A stretch of 45,233 bases of DNA from JBBRUG01 sp038247995 (GTDB taxonomy: Bacteria > Chloroflexota > Chloroflexia > Chloroflexales > Chloroflexaceae). Shown here one piece after another: positions 1-8,080 of the stretch. How positions within the stretch are numbered: position 1 is the stretch's first letter; the number at the start of each line of letters is the position of its first letter. The position numbers and the translations under genes were made by a program. The notes beneath the pieces are model-generated. The model did no database searches, was not told the origin of the DNA, and saw only the letters and a program-made list of their open reading frames with translations. Location of the stretch: assembly GCA_038247995.1 (NCBI GenBank), contig JBBRUG010000004.1, positions 1-45,233 on the forward strand, read 5' to 3'.

Positions 1-136
1 ACAGGTGCGGCGGCGGCGGGCGACAGGTGCGGCGGCGGCGGGCGACAGGTGCGGCGGCGGCGGGCGACAGGTGCGGCGGCGGCGGGCGACAGGTGCGGCG
101 GCGGCGGGCGATTAGGTGCGGCGGCGGCGGCGGGCG
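1..136. repeat. GC-rich 22-bp tandem array
   Basis: Five exact head-to-tail copies of a 22-bp unit (ACAGGTGCGG followed by CGG triplets and GGGCG) fill 1-110. A sixth, diverged 26-bp copy (111-136) has one extra GGC triplet and a changed first dinucleotide. The array begins at the window edge, so its true length is unknown. The reading frames through it are pure Gly/Arg/Ala low complexity and are not believable proteins. No gene is seen between 137 and 205. Confidence 0.9.
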
Positions 137-205
137 ACAGTTCAGAATTTGGGCTATGTGTGGGTTCGCTCTGGGCTGTTTCAGCGGCTGGTTACGCCCG
201 CTTTG

Positions 206-1018
206 TTATTGCATCCACGTTCGCAGTGTAGCCATGGTTCGGACATAACCCGCACCACGGAGCATATTGTGGGTGGTGCCAGTTATGACTTCGGCGCGCC
301 CCAGCGTGGGATGAAGGTTTTGTCGAAGCTCCGCCTGCACTTCCTCCGGTAGAATGGTGTACTCTGCAGCGGCGATCAGCACAAGCAGCGGAACGGTCAC
401 AGTGCCAATGTGTTCGAGCAAGCGCCAAACCCCGCCATGGACAAATAAGCCCTCAACTTGCGCATAACGACAATGCTCCAGCGCATCACCCTTCCAAAAG
501 ACATCACACTCAGGCCAATCAGGATTGGCAGCGCGTAATTGTGGCCAGAGTTCTGCAGCAGGCCGTCCAAGATCGGCGCTGAAATTGGGTAGACGCTCGC
601 TACCCCAGGCCGGATCCATGCCGAGCAATGGGTCGAGCAGGCCGACCCGCACGAGGCGTTCGCGCGCTGCGTGATCACCGCCGGCGAGGGCGAGTGCCGT
701 GGCGCCACCCCACGAGTGGCCGATTAGCGTAACCTCGTCCAATTCAAGCGCATTGATCAAGCCGCTTGCAAGGGCGGCGATGGCGTCGATCTGATGCGCT
801 GCGCTGACGGCGCTCAAACCGTGGCCAGGCATGTCGGGCGCGACAACACGATAGCCGGCGGCAGCGAGATCGGCACCAATGCGCCACAGGGTCGCGGCAC
901 TGCTTGTAATGCCGTGGAGCAGTACCACTTGCGGCCCGCTCCCTCCCCAATCGAGATAACTCAGTTCCGTTCCGTCAACAACAATGCTGTCGCGGTGCGC
1001 GGAGATTGTGCAATCCAT
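206..1018 (-). CDS. alpha/beta hydrolase fold protein
   Basis: A 270-residue alpha/beta hydrolase. The oxyanion-hole motif LLHGITSS lies near the N-terminus, the nucleophile elbow GHSWGG places Ser102, and THNMLRG near the C-terminus places His250 as the catalytic histidine. This is the usual size for esterase, lactonase or haloalkane-dehalogenase-like members, but nothing in the sequence fixes the substrate. There is no signal peptide, so it is probably cytoplasmic. The frame is open 24 codons further upstream, but the ATG at 1018 has a GAGGA Shine-Dalgarno 8 nt before it, and the upstream extension runs through repeat-like intergenic sequence. It lies 108 nt downstream of the S10 carboxypeptidase gene on the same strand and may be co-transcribed with it. 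Confidence 0.88.
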   Translation of the reverse strand: MDCTISAHRDSIVVDGTELSYLDWGGSGPQVVLLHGITSSAATLWRIGADLAAAGYRVVAPDMPGHGLSAVSAAHQIDAIAALASGLINALELDEVTLIGHSWGGATALALAGGDHAARERLVRVGLLDPLLGMDPAWGSERLPNFSADLGRPAAELWPQLRAANPDWPECDVFWKGDALEHCRYAQVEGLFVHGGVWRLLEHIGTVTVPLLVLIAAAEYTILPEEVQAELRQNLHPTLGRAEVITGTTHNMLRGAGYVRTMATLRTWMQ

Positions 1019-1126
1019 TGATCTAGTCCTCAATCGGCAGTCTGACAGTCTGGCAGTTCGCAATTCTTTCGACCAAGGAACGAAGACCAAAGCGGGACAG
1101 GTTTGATCCTTGATCCATCGAGTGTT

Positions 1127-2587
1127 TCAACCCTGTACGAACGCCGCCAGTTCGTGTTTGAGTTGGGCCAGGGATGGCTCGTGGATATACATCATATGGC
1201 CGGCAGCGTAGGTGCTCAGGCTGATATTGGCATACAATTCGGGCGCTAAGCCCAGGTGGTTGAGGGTATAGTCGGTGGCGAAGTAGGGCGTGGCCAAGTC
1301 GTAGTAACCGCTCGCAACGTGGACGCGCAAATGGGGGTTCTGCGCCATCGCCTTGCGCAGTGTCTCGCCGACATCGACGTATTTATTCTCGTGGTCGCTG
1401 TAACTCCACGGCCAGACCCGCCCGGTAAGGATTTCGTATGGCAGATCACTAGTAAATTGCAGTTCGTCGTGGAGGTAAGCATTGAGCGTAGCACTGTAAG
1501 CACCGAGGATGGCGGCGTAGCTTGGATCGAACTCGGTGCGCTCGCCGACCGCGTCCCGATCAACGCCGGTGAAGCGGCTGTCGAGCCGCCCGACGGTACG
1601 GCCGTTCGAGCGCAGCAACTCCTTCACAAAACGCTCGTCGCGGATGCGCAGGTCGGAACGCTCGACATAATCGACACTCAAGCCAGTATAACGGGCCAGC
1701 CGTTCGGCAATCTCGGCGCGGCGCTCGGCGGGCAGATTAGCGCCTTGCAGCAAGGCCAGCGCGTAGTCGGTCTGGGCGAACTGCTCAACTTCGCTGAGCG
1801 TGGCGCGGAGATCGGCCTGGAGATCCGGCGCCAGACGCTTATGGTAGAAGGCGGTTGCGGTATAGGTGGGCAAGAACAGCAGATAAGGTAGGTCGTTGCC
1901 GGGATCAAACTCCAACGTGCCGAAGTTGAGCACCATCGAAACAAGCATCAGGCCGTTGAGAAACATGCCGTGGCGTTCTTGCAGATAGCCGGCCAGACCG
2001 CCGGCGCGCGTGGTGCCGTAACTCTCGCCAATGAGGAATTTCGGCGCAAGCCAGCGCCCGTAGCGGCTGGTGTACAGGCGAATAAAATCGCCGACCGACT
2101 CGATGTCTTTTTTGAAGCCGTGGAATTGCCCGGCCTTGGCGCCGGGTACGGGTCGACTGAAGCCGGTGCTCACCGGATCGATAAAGACCAGATCGGTTCC
2201 ATCGAGGAGTGTATGAAGATTGTCGCTCAGGCGATACGGCGGCGCGGGAGGAGTACCGTCGGAGGGCATCAGGACGCGCCGCGGGCCAAGCAGTCCCATA
2301 TGCAGCCAGACCGACGATGAGCCAGGGCCACCGTTGAAGGCAAATGTAATCGGGCGGCGCGAGCGATCGTCAACATCATCGCGGGTATAGGCAACAAAGA
2401 AGATGGTTGCGCGGGGCTGTTCACCTTCGGCAGTGCCTTCGCCGGCTTTTTCGGCCTCTTCGTTCAGGACGATTGTCCCCGTGGTGGCGGTATACGTGAT
2501 TGTAGCTTCCCCAAGGGCAAGCGTATGTTGAGTTTGCACGATTCGATCGGCGGGAGGCGGCGTAGTGGGGGCTTGTGGCTCAGTCAT
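1127..2587 (-). CDS. serine carboxypeptidase-like peptidase, family S10
   Basis: A 486-residue protein of the S10 carboxypeptidase family. It shows the family block GGPGSSSVW, the nucleophile motif GESYGTTRAGG (Ser189), the acid in GYYDLATP (Asp430) and the catalytic His in AAGHMMY (His464), all in S10 order and spacing. S10 enzymes remove C-terminal residues from peptides at acidic pH. Bacterial members of this type are poorly characterised. No convincing signal peptide is visible, since the N-terminus is polar and proline-rich, which is odd for a family usually found outside the cytoplasm. The ATG at 2587 is preferred because AGAGGAG lies just upstream (spacing only 3 nt). A further in-frame ATG at 2611 has no ribosome binding site. 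Confidence 0.9.
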   Translation of the reverse strand: MTEPQAPTTPPPADRIVQTQHTLALGEATITYTATTGTIVLNEEAEKAGEGTAEGEQPRATIFFVAYTRDDVDDRSRRPITFAFNGGPGSSSVWLHMGLLGPRRVLMPSDGTPPAPPYRLSDNLHTLLDGTDLVFIDPVSTGFSRPVPGAKAGQFHGFKKDIESVGDFIRLYTSRYGRWLAPKFLIGESYGTTRAGGLAGYLQERHGMFLNGLMLVSMVLNFGTLEFDPGNDLPYLLFLPTYTATAFYHKRLAPDLQADLRATLSEVEQFAQTDYALALLQGANLPAERRAEIAERLARYTGLSVDYVERSDLRIRDERFVKELLRSNGRTVGRLDSRFTGVDRDAVGERTEFDPSYAAILGAYSATLNAYLHDELQFTSDLPYEILTGRVWPWSYSDHENKYVDVGETLRKAMAQNPHLRVHVASGYYDLATPYFATDYTLNHLGLAPELYANISLSTYAAGHMMYIHEPSLAQLKHELAAFVQG

Positions 2588-2631
2588 AGACTCCTCTGAG
2601 GAATGCAGCATTGGGCATGCAGAATGCAGGA

Positions 2632-2660
2632 TTGCTTGATAGGAAAATATGTTCTATAAT
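2632..2660 (+). promoter_or_regulatory. sigma70-type promoter of the toroid-protein gene
   Basis: TTGCTT (2632-2637), a 17-bp spacer and a perfect TATAAT (2655-2660) lie upstream of the gene at 2811 and imply a leader of about 145 nt. The leader holds short imperfect repeats of GTTCTAGCG/GTTCTACCG type near 2733-2772 whose role is unknown. Confidence 0.6.
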
Positions 2661-2810
2661 GTCGTTAGTCGGATCGCCCGATAGCAGCCTGGAGCGCGTG
2701 TAGCGAGGCGCCGACAGGAGGGCAATCTTCCCGCTCTAGCGTTCTAGCGCTTTACCGTTCTACCGCGTTACAGTATACGGCATGGATCAGGTGAGCGAAG
2801 GGGGCAGTTG

Positions 2811-3641
2811 ATGGATCAACGTGAACAGGCGCGCAGTTTTCTCATGGCGCATGGTCGTCCAATTGATCAGGCGCAGTTTGCCGTGCATTTTGGCGGTGCG
2901 GCGCATGAGGAGCTTCTGATTGCGTTAGCGCAGTACCAGAACGCCGATGGCGGTTTTGGGCATGGCCTTGAGCCGGATATCACAGCGCCCGACTCGAACC
3001 CCTTTGCGACCGAGTTAGCGCTGGCTTTGTGTCGTGAGGCGCGGGTAACCCGCGATCACCCGTTGCTCCAGCGTACGGTGGAATATCTAGCGACGACGCA
3101 GGAGCACGATGGTGGATGGCGTTTTAGTGCGGCGGTATTGGAACACCCACTGGCGCCGTGGTTTCAGGGTTGGCCCTGGCCGAACTTGAACCCGGCCTGT
3201 GTGATCGCCGGGCTGTTGCGCGAACTTGGGCTAGGTTCGGAACGGTTGCATGCGCGTGTCGAGCACCTGTTTGTGACGCATGCGAAGCTGGCCGACTTGG
3301 CGACCGGCGCATTCTACGATGTGCGTCCATATGCCGGATATTTTTTCAGTGCGAACGAGCATCCGCGGCGTGAACTCTACCTGAGTGGGGTGCTCTGGTG
3401 GGTGATCCGCACGCATCTGGCGGGTGAGTTTCCCAGTGCGGGCCATTTCTTTGCGTATGTGCCCAATCCGCAGAGCTACACCGGGCGGCAGATGCCGGCG
3501 GCGATCATCGCCGAGCAACTGGATCGGCTGGAGGCTGAACAGCAAGCCGACGGCGGTTGGCCATCGCCCTACGCCGCGCATTGGCGTGCGCCGACAACAG
3601 TGCAGAATCTGCTTACCTTGCGCGCGTTTGGGCGGATCTGA
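2811..3641 (+). CDS. terpenoid cyclase/prenyltransferase-like alpha-toroid protein
   Basis: A 276-residue protein resembling the alpha/alpha-toroid fold of squalene-hopene cyclases and prenyltransferases. It has three QW-like repeats: YQNADGGFGHG near residue 45, TQEHDGGWRFS near residue 100 and EQQADGGWPSPY near residue 250. It is much shorter than a true triterpene cyclase (about 630 residues), and the catalytic DxDD acid motif is not present, so it is probably not a cyclase. Similar short proteins are annotated as hypothetical. No signal peptide. The ATG at 2811 follows an AGGGGG stretch. A TTG one codon earlier is possible. It is a single-gene unit with its own promoter and converges on the HerA-like gene. 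Confidence 0.78.
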   Translation: MDQREQARSFLMAHGRPIDQAQFAVHFGGAAHEELLIALAQYQNADGGFGHGLEPDITAPDSNPFATELALALCREARVTRDHPLLQRTVEYLATTQEHDGGWRFSAAVLEHPLAPWFQGWPWPNLNPACVIAGLLRELGLGSERLHARVEHLFVTHAKLADLATGAFYDVRPYAGYFFSANEHPRRELYLSGVLWWVIRTHLAGEFPSAGHFFAYVPNPQSYTGRQMPAAIIAEQLDRLEAEQQADGGWPSPYAAHWRAPTTVQNLLTLRAFGRI

Positions 3642-3713
3642 CAGGCGGGCAGGCGGGCCGCATGCTGGGTCTTGGCGATGCTGATCAGAGGTAGGTAAAT
3701 GGTCAGATTGGGC

Positions 3714-5438
3714 TCAACGAAAACAATGCGGATTGGCGCGGATCAGATCGTCGGAAGAGCGAAAACCCTGGAGTACAAGCGGAGTTCCCAGCGAACCGAG
3801 GGCTACAATCGGGCCGGTAAGCATAAATGTGTAGCGCCCGGTGCGCTTCGGGTCGGGGAGGGAACAGTAGCGCGCGAAGCCCTCTTTGCCGAGTTCAGTC
3901 TCGACATACTCGCGGTCGGCGCCGAGCTTAAACCCCTGGCCAAACACCTTTACCTGAAGCTGGCGCAAAATGGTTTTATCGAAGTCGTGGAGCGTCTGGG
4001 TGATGAAAAGCCACCCAACGCCATACTTGCCGGTCATACGGACGCTCTGGGCCAGGAGCGAGCGTGTGCGGCTGCCGTCGGCGCTTTCGCTGGCAAGTTC
4101 GCCGGCGAAGAGATGAGCTTCATCAAGTACGACGAGGGCGTTGGACTGCTGGCCGCCGTTGAAGCTGCGGTGGATCACGTGGCGCAAGCGAGTAAGGATC
4201 TCATTGAGTAGGAAGTAGGGCACAGCATCGTGGGCGCCTTCCTGGCTGAACGAGAGCACAACCACTTCGCGGTCGGTGAGGACACGCTGGATGATCTGGG
4301 AGAGGGGAGTGCGCCCGCTATCGGTGCGGAAGGCGGTGAGCGATTCGGCCCAGATCCGTTTGAGGCGCGTCTCGTCGAGTTGATAGCGGGCCAGCACATC
4401 CTGGGCGCGCTGGCCTTCGCCGGGGGTAGTGCCGGGGCGACTGGCGTAGATTACATCGGCGAAACGCGCGAGATCCTTCACAAGGAGGGGCAGATCCTGG
4501 CCACGCAGATTGCGGATCGGTCGGCGTTTGTTCTCCGCGTCACTCAATTCGCCGAGCAGTCCGGCGAGGCGTTCACTGGCCTCACGCTCTTTGTGATGGC
4601 CTTTAAAGCCTAAGCTCTCGAAGAATCCGGCGCGGCGCAGCACCTCGGTGAATGCCTCGGCGCCTTCCAGAGCAACTTCATCGGTATTGGTGACGGTGAC
4701 GGGACGACTATGTTGGAGGCCATTAAAGAGCCGATTGAGACTAAAATCGACCCGATGGTCGCCGGCGGCAAAACGGTCGCGGCCAAATTCGCCCTGTGGG
4801 TCGAGCACGAGAATGCCGAGATCAGGGTTGGCAGCGAAGCCGGCGAGGATTTGCGAAGCGAGGATCGACTTGCCGCTGCGCGTCTGGCCAAAAATGCCGA
4901 GCATCACTGCTTCGCCGAAGCCGCCCTGCTCAGTCGTACCAAAGTGGCGCAGCGTAAGCGGCACGGGCAGGCCATCGCCAGGTGACGTGCCGGCGTAAAA
5001 GATACCCGGCTCGGTGTGCACGAGGGCCTGGAGTGCCTCAGCGGTAGCCGGGAAGACGGGCGTGCCGCTAGGCGGCGGGGTGCTGAGCGTGGTACGGCGG
5101 CGGACGCGCCCATCGTCTTCCAACAAAAAAACGCCCAGGGCGGTGAGCTGGGCGCTAGTCAGATCGCTTTCGCCGCTAAGGGCGGGGAGGGCGCCTTGAT
5201 GCTTGATCACGGCGCGAATGATTGGATCTTCGTGCCAGCGGTTGCGCGTCACAATGCCGCCAAGTTGGCACAGCGCTCGTTTACGGTACGCCTTGCCATT
5301 GAAGCGCTCGACCACCTCAAATGTCACCCAGGCGTGATCGAGCGCACGATCGCGCGCCGTCTCCAGAATGTCGACTGTGAAGGTAGTTGTCGAGTTGGGG
5401 CTGCCGATTACGGCGATGGGCGGGTGCGCTTCGGGCAT
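3714..5438 (-). CDS. HerA-like/DUF87 ATP-binding protein
   Basis: A 574-residue P-loop ATPase of the HerA/FtsK superfamily. The Walker A motif is GQTRSGKS (residues 184-191) and the Walker B is VVLDEAHLF with Asp439-Glu440. A C-terminal region with FITQTLHDFD and LRQLQVKVFGQG fits the sensor/arginine-finger part of HerA-type hexameric translocases. The first 120 residues include a small beta-rich region that could be a HAS-barrel. HerA proteins usually work with a NurA nuclease in end resection, but no NurA gene is present here, so a different partner or role is possible. The ATG at 5438 is preferred over a TTG five codons upstream. Neither has a clear Shine-Dalgarno. A good promoter lies directly upstream. 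Confidence 0.85.
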   Translation of the reverse strand: MPEAHPPIAVIGSPNSTTTFTVDILETARDRALDHAWVTFEVVERFNGKAYRKRALCQLGGIVTRNRWHEDPIIRAVIKHQGALPALSGESDLTSAQLTALGVFLLEDDGRVRRRTTLSTPPPSGTPVFPATAEALQALVHTEPGIFYAGTSPGDGLPVPLTLRHFGTTEQGGFGEAVMLGIFGQTRSGKSILASQILAGFAANPDLGILVLDPQGEFGRDRFAAGDHRVDFSLNRLFNGLQHSRPVTVTNTDEVALEGAEAFTEVLRRAGFFESLGFKGHHKEREASERLAGLLGELSDAENKRRPIRNLRGQDLPLLVKDLARFADVIYASRPGTTPGEGQRAQDVLARYQLDETRLKRIWAESLTAFRTDSGRTPLSQIIQRVLTDREVVVLSFSQEGAHDAVPYFLLNEILTRLRHVIHRSFNGGQQSNALVVLDEAHLFAGELASESADGSRTRSLLAQSVRMTGKYGVGWLFITQTLHDFDKTILRQLQVKVFGQGFKLGADREYVETELGKEGFARYCSLPDPKRTGRYTFMLTGPIVALGSLGTPLVLQGFRSSDDLIRANPHCFR

Positions 5439-5474
5439 GCGTGGCTCGCACAAAAATGCTGAACACTTGTACGC

Positions 5475-5503
5475 AGTATATCAGCATGCGAACACAAGAT
5501 CAA
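5475..5503 (-). promoter_or_regulatory. promoter of the HerA-like gene
   Basis: On the minus strand, TTGATC (5503-5498), a 17-bp spacer and TATACT (5480-5475) preceded by TG (extended -10) lie about 37 bp before the ATG at 5438. The -35 overlaps the dispersed word GATCCTTGATC also found at 1105 and 11643. Confidence 0.6.
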
Positions 5504-5533
5504 GGATCCATAAGATCGCCAAGCGTAAAGAGA

Positions 5534-5563
5534 TTGGGTAAGAATGGGCCGCTATGCTATAAT
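5534..5563 (+). promoter_or_regulatory. promoter of the C26 hydrolase-murI operon
   Basis: An extended -10, TGC then TATAAT (5555-5563), with a weaker TTGGGT at 5534-5539 and an 18-bp spacer. It sits about 60 bp before the first hydrolase ATG. Confidence 0.6.
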
Positions 5564-5621
5564 TTATGGATAATTACACGTCCCCGTTTGACGGATCAGT
5601 ATCGCAGGAGCGCACGCAACA

Positions 5622-6380
5622 ATGAAACCTTTGATTGGCATCTCTTGTGGCACTTTCCACGATCATGCCTGGTGTCCGCCATCATTTGGCCACCGACAGA
5701 CGTATGTGGACGCTGTGCTCAGGGCAGGCGGCGCGCCGCTGTTGCTTCCGCCGGTGCAAGACGAGCCGACGTTACACGCGCTCTATGCCCGACTCGACGG
5801 TGTGCTGCTGGCCGGTGGCGGCGATATTGAGCCGAAGCACTACGGCGCGATGCCGCATGAGCACTTGGGCATGATCGATCCGCTGCGCGACACAGCTGAA
5901 CTGCCGCTGGCGCGTTGGGCGGTTGCTGAGGGGAAGCCAATTCTGGGGATCTGTCGGGGCATCCAGGTGATCAATGTAGCTCTAGGCGGCACGCTCTACC
6001 AGGATCTCCCTTCGCAGGTCGCATCTGAGCTTCAGCATAACCTCTCGTATGAGCGCCAGGATTGGACCTACCCGGCCCATACGATCCAGATCGCGCCCGA
6101 CTCGCGCCTGGCGCAGGTAATGGGTTTGGTAGATCTGCCAACCAACTCGCTACATCATCAGGCGGTGTGCGCAGTGGCGCCCGGGTTGCGTGCTGTGGCC
6201 TGGGCGCCCGATGGGGTCATTGAAGCCCTGGAGGGTGTTTCCAGCAACTTTGTGCTTGGAGTGCAGGGCCACCCCGAGGCACTCCAGGGTGCCGCCGACC
6301 CGCGCTGGCAAGCGCTGTTCCGCGCCTTTGTGACGAGTTGTTCCGCCTTCGCCGGAACGACCTCGCTCGCCGCAGACTGA
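5622..6380 (+). CDS. gamma-glutamyl-gamma-aminobutyrate hydrolase family protein (peptidase C26), copy 1
   Basis: A 252-residue class I glutamine-amidotransferase-like hydrolase. The nucleophile is Cys111 in GICRGIQVIN, and the His/Glu pair is in GVQGHPEAL (His217, Glu219). The family includes PuuD, which splits gamma-glutamyl-GABA, and uncharacterised gamma-glutamyl amide hydrolases; the exact substrate cannot be read here. Start ATG 5622 follows AGGAG with 11-nt spacing. It lies 49 nt before a clear paralogue with identical catalytic spacing and probably shares its transcript with that copy and murI. No polyamine-degradation genes are nearby, so a putrescine role is not supported by context. 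Confidence 0.9.
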   Translation: MKPLIGISCGTFHDHAWCPPSFGHRQTYVDAVLRAGGAPLLLPPVQDEPTLHALYARLDGVLLAGGGDIEPKHYGAMPHEHLGMIDPLRDTAELPLARWAVAEGKPILGICRGIQVINVALGGTLYQDLPSQVASELQHNLSYERQDWTYPAHTIQIAPDSRLAQVMGLVDLPTNSLHHQAVCAVAPGLRAVAWAPDGVIEALEGVSSNFVLGVQGHPEALQGAADPRWQALFRAFVTSCSAFAGTTSLAAD

Positions 6381-6429
6381 TCCCAGGTAACGGGCGACAG
6401 GCGGCAGCCGCCGCATAGGATCTGTTTCT

Positions 6430-7158
6430 ATGAAGCGACCGATCATCGGCATTACGATGATGAATGTGCAATACGAAGGTCAGCGCGCTCTGCAAGGCGT
6501 GCGGCCGATGTACGTTGAGGCGATTGCAGCAGCCGGCGGCGTGCCGCTGCTTATCGCGCTTACCGATGACGACGCAATTACACAGGCCCTTTATGCGCTC
6601 TGTGATGGGATTCTGCTGCCGGGCGGCGAAGATCTCGATCCGGTGACGTATGGTGAGTCGCCGCACCCCGAGCTTGGTCCAGTTGATCCGCAGCGCGATG
6701 CGGTTGAATTGCTGTTGGCCCGGTTGACGCGCGACGATGGCAAGCCCTTATTGGGCATCTGCCGGGGCGTGCAGACGATCAACGTCGCTTTTGGCGGCAC
6801 GCTCTACCAGGATCTGCCCAGCCAGCTTCCGGCGCTGCTGAACCATCGCGCCAATACCGAGATGAACGAATTCACGACGCCAACCCACAGCGTACAGCTA
6901 GAAGCTGACAGTTGGTTGGCTACCCAATTGGGCGTGACGGAAATTGCGGCGAACACCATGCATCACCAGGCCGTGAAGGCGGTTGCGCCTGGGCTACGGG
7001 TTACGGGCATCGCTCCGGATGGTGTTGTGGAGGCGGTTGAAGGCACCGATACGCAATTTGTCGTTGGTGTGCAGTGCCACCCGGAACACCTCTGGCATAC
7101 GAGCGAACCGCGTTGGCGTGAGCTGTTTGCCGGTTTTGTCGCCGTGTGTCGGCGCTAA
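6430..7158 (+). CDS. gamma-glutamyl-gamma-aminobutyrate hydrolase family protein (peptidase C26), copy 2
   Basis: A 242-residue paralogue of the preceding gene. Cys111 sits in GICRGVQTIN and His217/Glu219 in GVQCHPEHL, so the catalytic residues fall at exactly the same positions as in copy 1. Both copies share GGTLYQDLPSQ after the nucleophile. This points to tandem duplication followed by divergence, perhaps with different gamma-glutamyl substrates. The intergenic gap to copy 1 is 49 nt, and the stop codon lies only 5 nt before the preferred murI ATG, so translation of murI may depend on this gene. A weak Shine-Dalgarno (AGGAT) is upstream of the ATG. Confidence 0.9.
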   Translation: MKRPIIGITMMNVQYEGQRALQGVRPMYVEAIAAAGGVPLLIALTDDDAITQALYALCDGILLPGGEDLDPVTYGESPHPELGPVDPQRDAVELLLARLTRDDGKPLLGICRGVQTINVAFGGTLYQDLPSQLPALLNHRANTEMNEFTTPTHSVQLEADSWLATQLGVTEIAANTMHHQAVKAVAPGLRVTGIAPDGVVEAVEGTDTQFVVGVQCHPEHLWHTSEPRWRELFAGFVAVCRR

Positions 7159-7163
7159 TTATA

Positions 7164-7943
7164 ATGATCGGCCTTTTCGACTCGGGGTTGGGTGGTCTGT
7201 CGATTGCCCGCTCTGTGCGTGCTGCGCTCCCCGCACACAATCTGTTGTACCTCGCCGACAGCGCCTACTGCCCCTATGGCCCACGTCCCATTGATGATGT
7301 TCGCACCCGTTCGTTGGTCTGCAGTCGCTGGTTGGTTGAGCGAGGTGCGCAGGTGATTGTTGTGGCCTGCAATACGGCCACAGCCGCCGCCGTAGATCTG
7401 CTGCGCAGCGAACTAGCGGTGCCGGTAGTGGGTACTGAACCAGGGGTGAAACCGGCTGCTGCTGCGACGCGGAGCGGCCGGGTGGCGGTGCTGGCCACCA
7501 GCAGCACGCTGGCAAGCGAACGGCTGACGCATCTGGTCGAGCGCTTCGGCAAGCAGGTACAGGTTACAACAGTGGCCTGTCCGAAGCTGGTCGATCTGGT
7601 GGAGCGCGGCGAACTCACCGGGCCGGCGGCACTAGCGACAGTTGAACATTACCTTGCGCCCCTGCGCGCCGCCGGCGTAGACACGTTCGTGCTTGGCTGT
7701 ACGCACTTCCCATTGATCGCGCCGCTGATTGTCGCTGCTGCTGGGCCTGGTGCGACGATTATCGACACTGGGCCGGCCGTGGCGCGACAGGTTGCGCGGG
7801 TTGTTGTTGCTGGAATACTGCCGGGAGCGGGGCTGTTTCGGGCGGCGACTACTGGTGATCCGAGGGTAGTGCGGGCGGCGTTTGAACGGGTGTGGGGCGC
7901 GGAATGCAAAATTGAGCCCGCAGGATTGATTGCTGATCAATGA
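7164..7943 (+). CDS. murI: glutamate racemase
   Basis: A 259-residue glutamate racemase that interconverts L- and D-glutamate in the cytoplasm, supplying D-Glu for peptidoglycan stem peptides. It shows the N-terminal FDSGLGG motif and the two catalytic cysteines in VVACNTATA (Cys69) and LGCTHFPLI (Cys179). Length is typical for MurI. The ATG at 7164 begins the conserved MIGLFDSG. A GTG at 7146 in the same frame overlaps the previous gene and is a weaker choice. The close spacing to the C26 hydrolase suggests one operon of glutamate-related enzymes. A strong hairpin immediately follows the stop codon. Confidence 0.96.
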   Translation: MIGLFDSGLGGLSIARSVRAALPAHNLLYLADSAYCPYGPRPIDDVRTRSLVCSRWLVERGAQVIVVACNTATAAAVDLLRSELAVPVVGTEPGVKPAAAATRSGRVAVLATSSTLASERLTHLVERFGKQVQVTTVACPKLVDLVERGELTGPAALATVEHYLAPLRAAGVDTFVLGCTHFPLIAPLIVAAAGPGATIIDTGPAVARQVARVVVAGILPGAGLFRAATTGDPRVVRAAFERVWGAECKIEPAGLIADQ

Positions 7944-7972
7944 TGCCTGAGCCGCTACGCGGCTCAGGCATC
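7942..7972 (+). terminator. hairpin after murI
   Basis: A perfect 14-bp stem (7942-7955 with 7959-7972) and a TAC loop begin inside the murI stop codon. No clear T-run follows on the plus strand. It may end transcription for murI and for the facing VanW gene. Confidence 0.7.
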
Positions 7973-8046
7973 GTTGTCAAGAACTAGTCCAACTCAGCGG
8001 AAGTTCGCCAGGGGTTGGACGCGGGTTTACGCCCGCCACAGTGCGG

Positions 8047-8080
8047 CGTCCGCCGTAGGCGGACGTACGCTTTAGCGTAC
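8047..8080 (-). terminator. double hairpin after the VanW gene
   Basis: Two adjacent perfect hairpins: 8047-8054 with 8058-8065 (8 bp, three-base loop), and 8065-8071 with 8074-8080 (7 bp, two-base loop). They lie directly downstream of the VanW-family stop codon and touch it. Confidence 0.55.
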
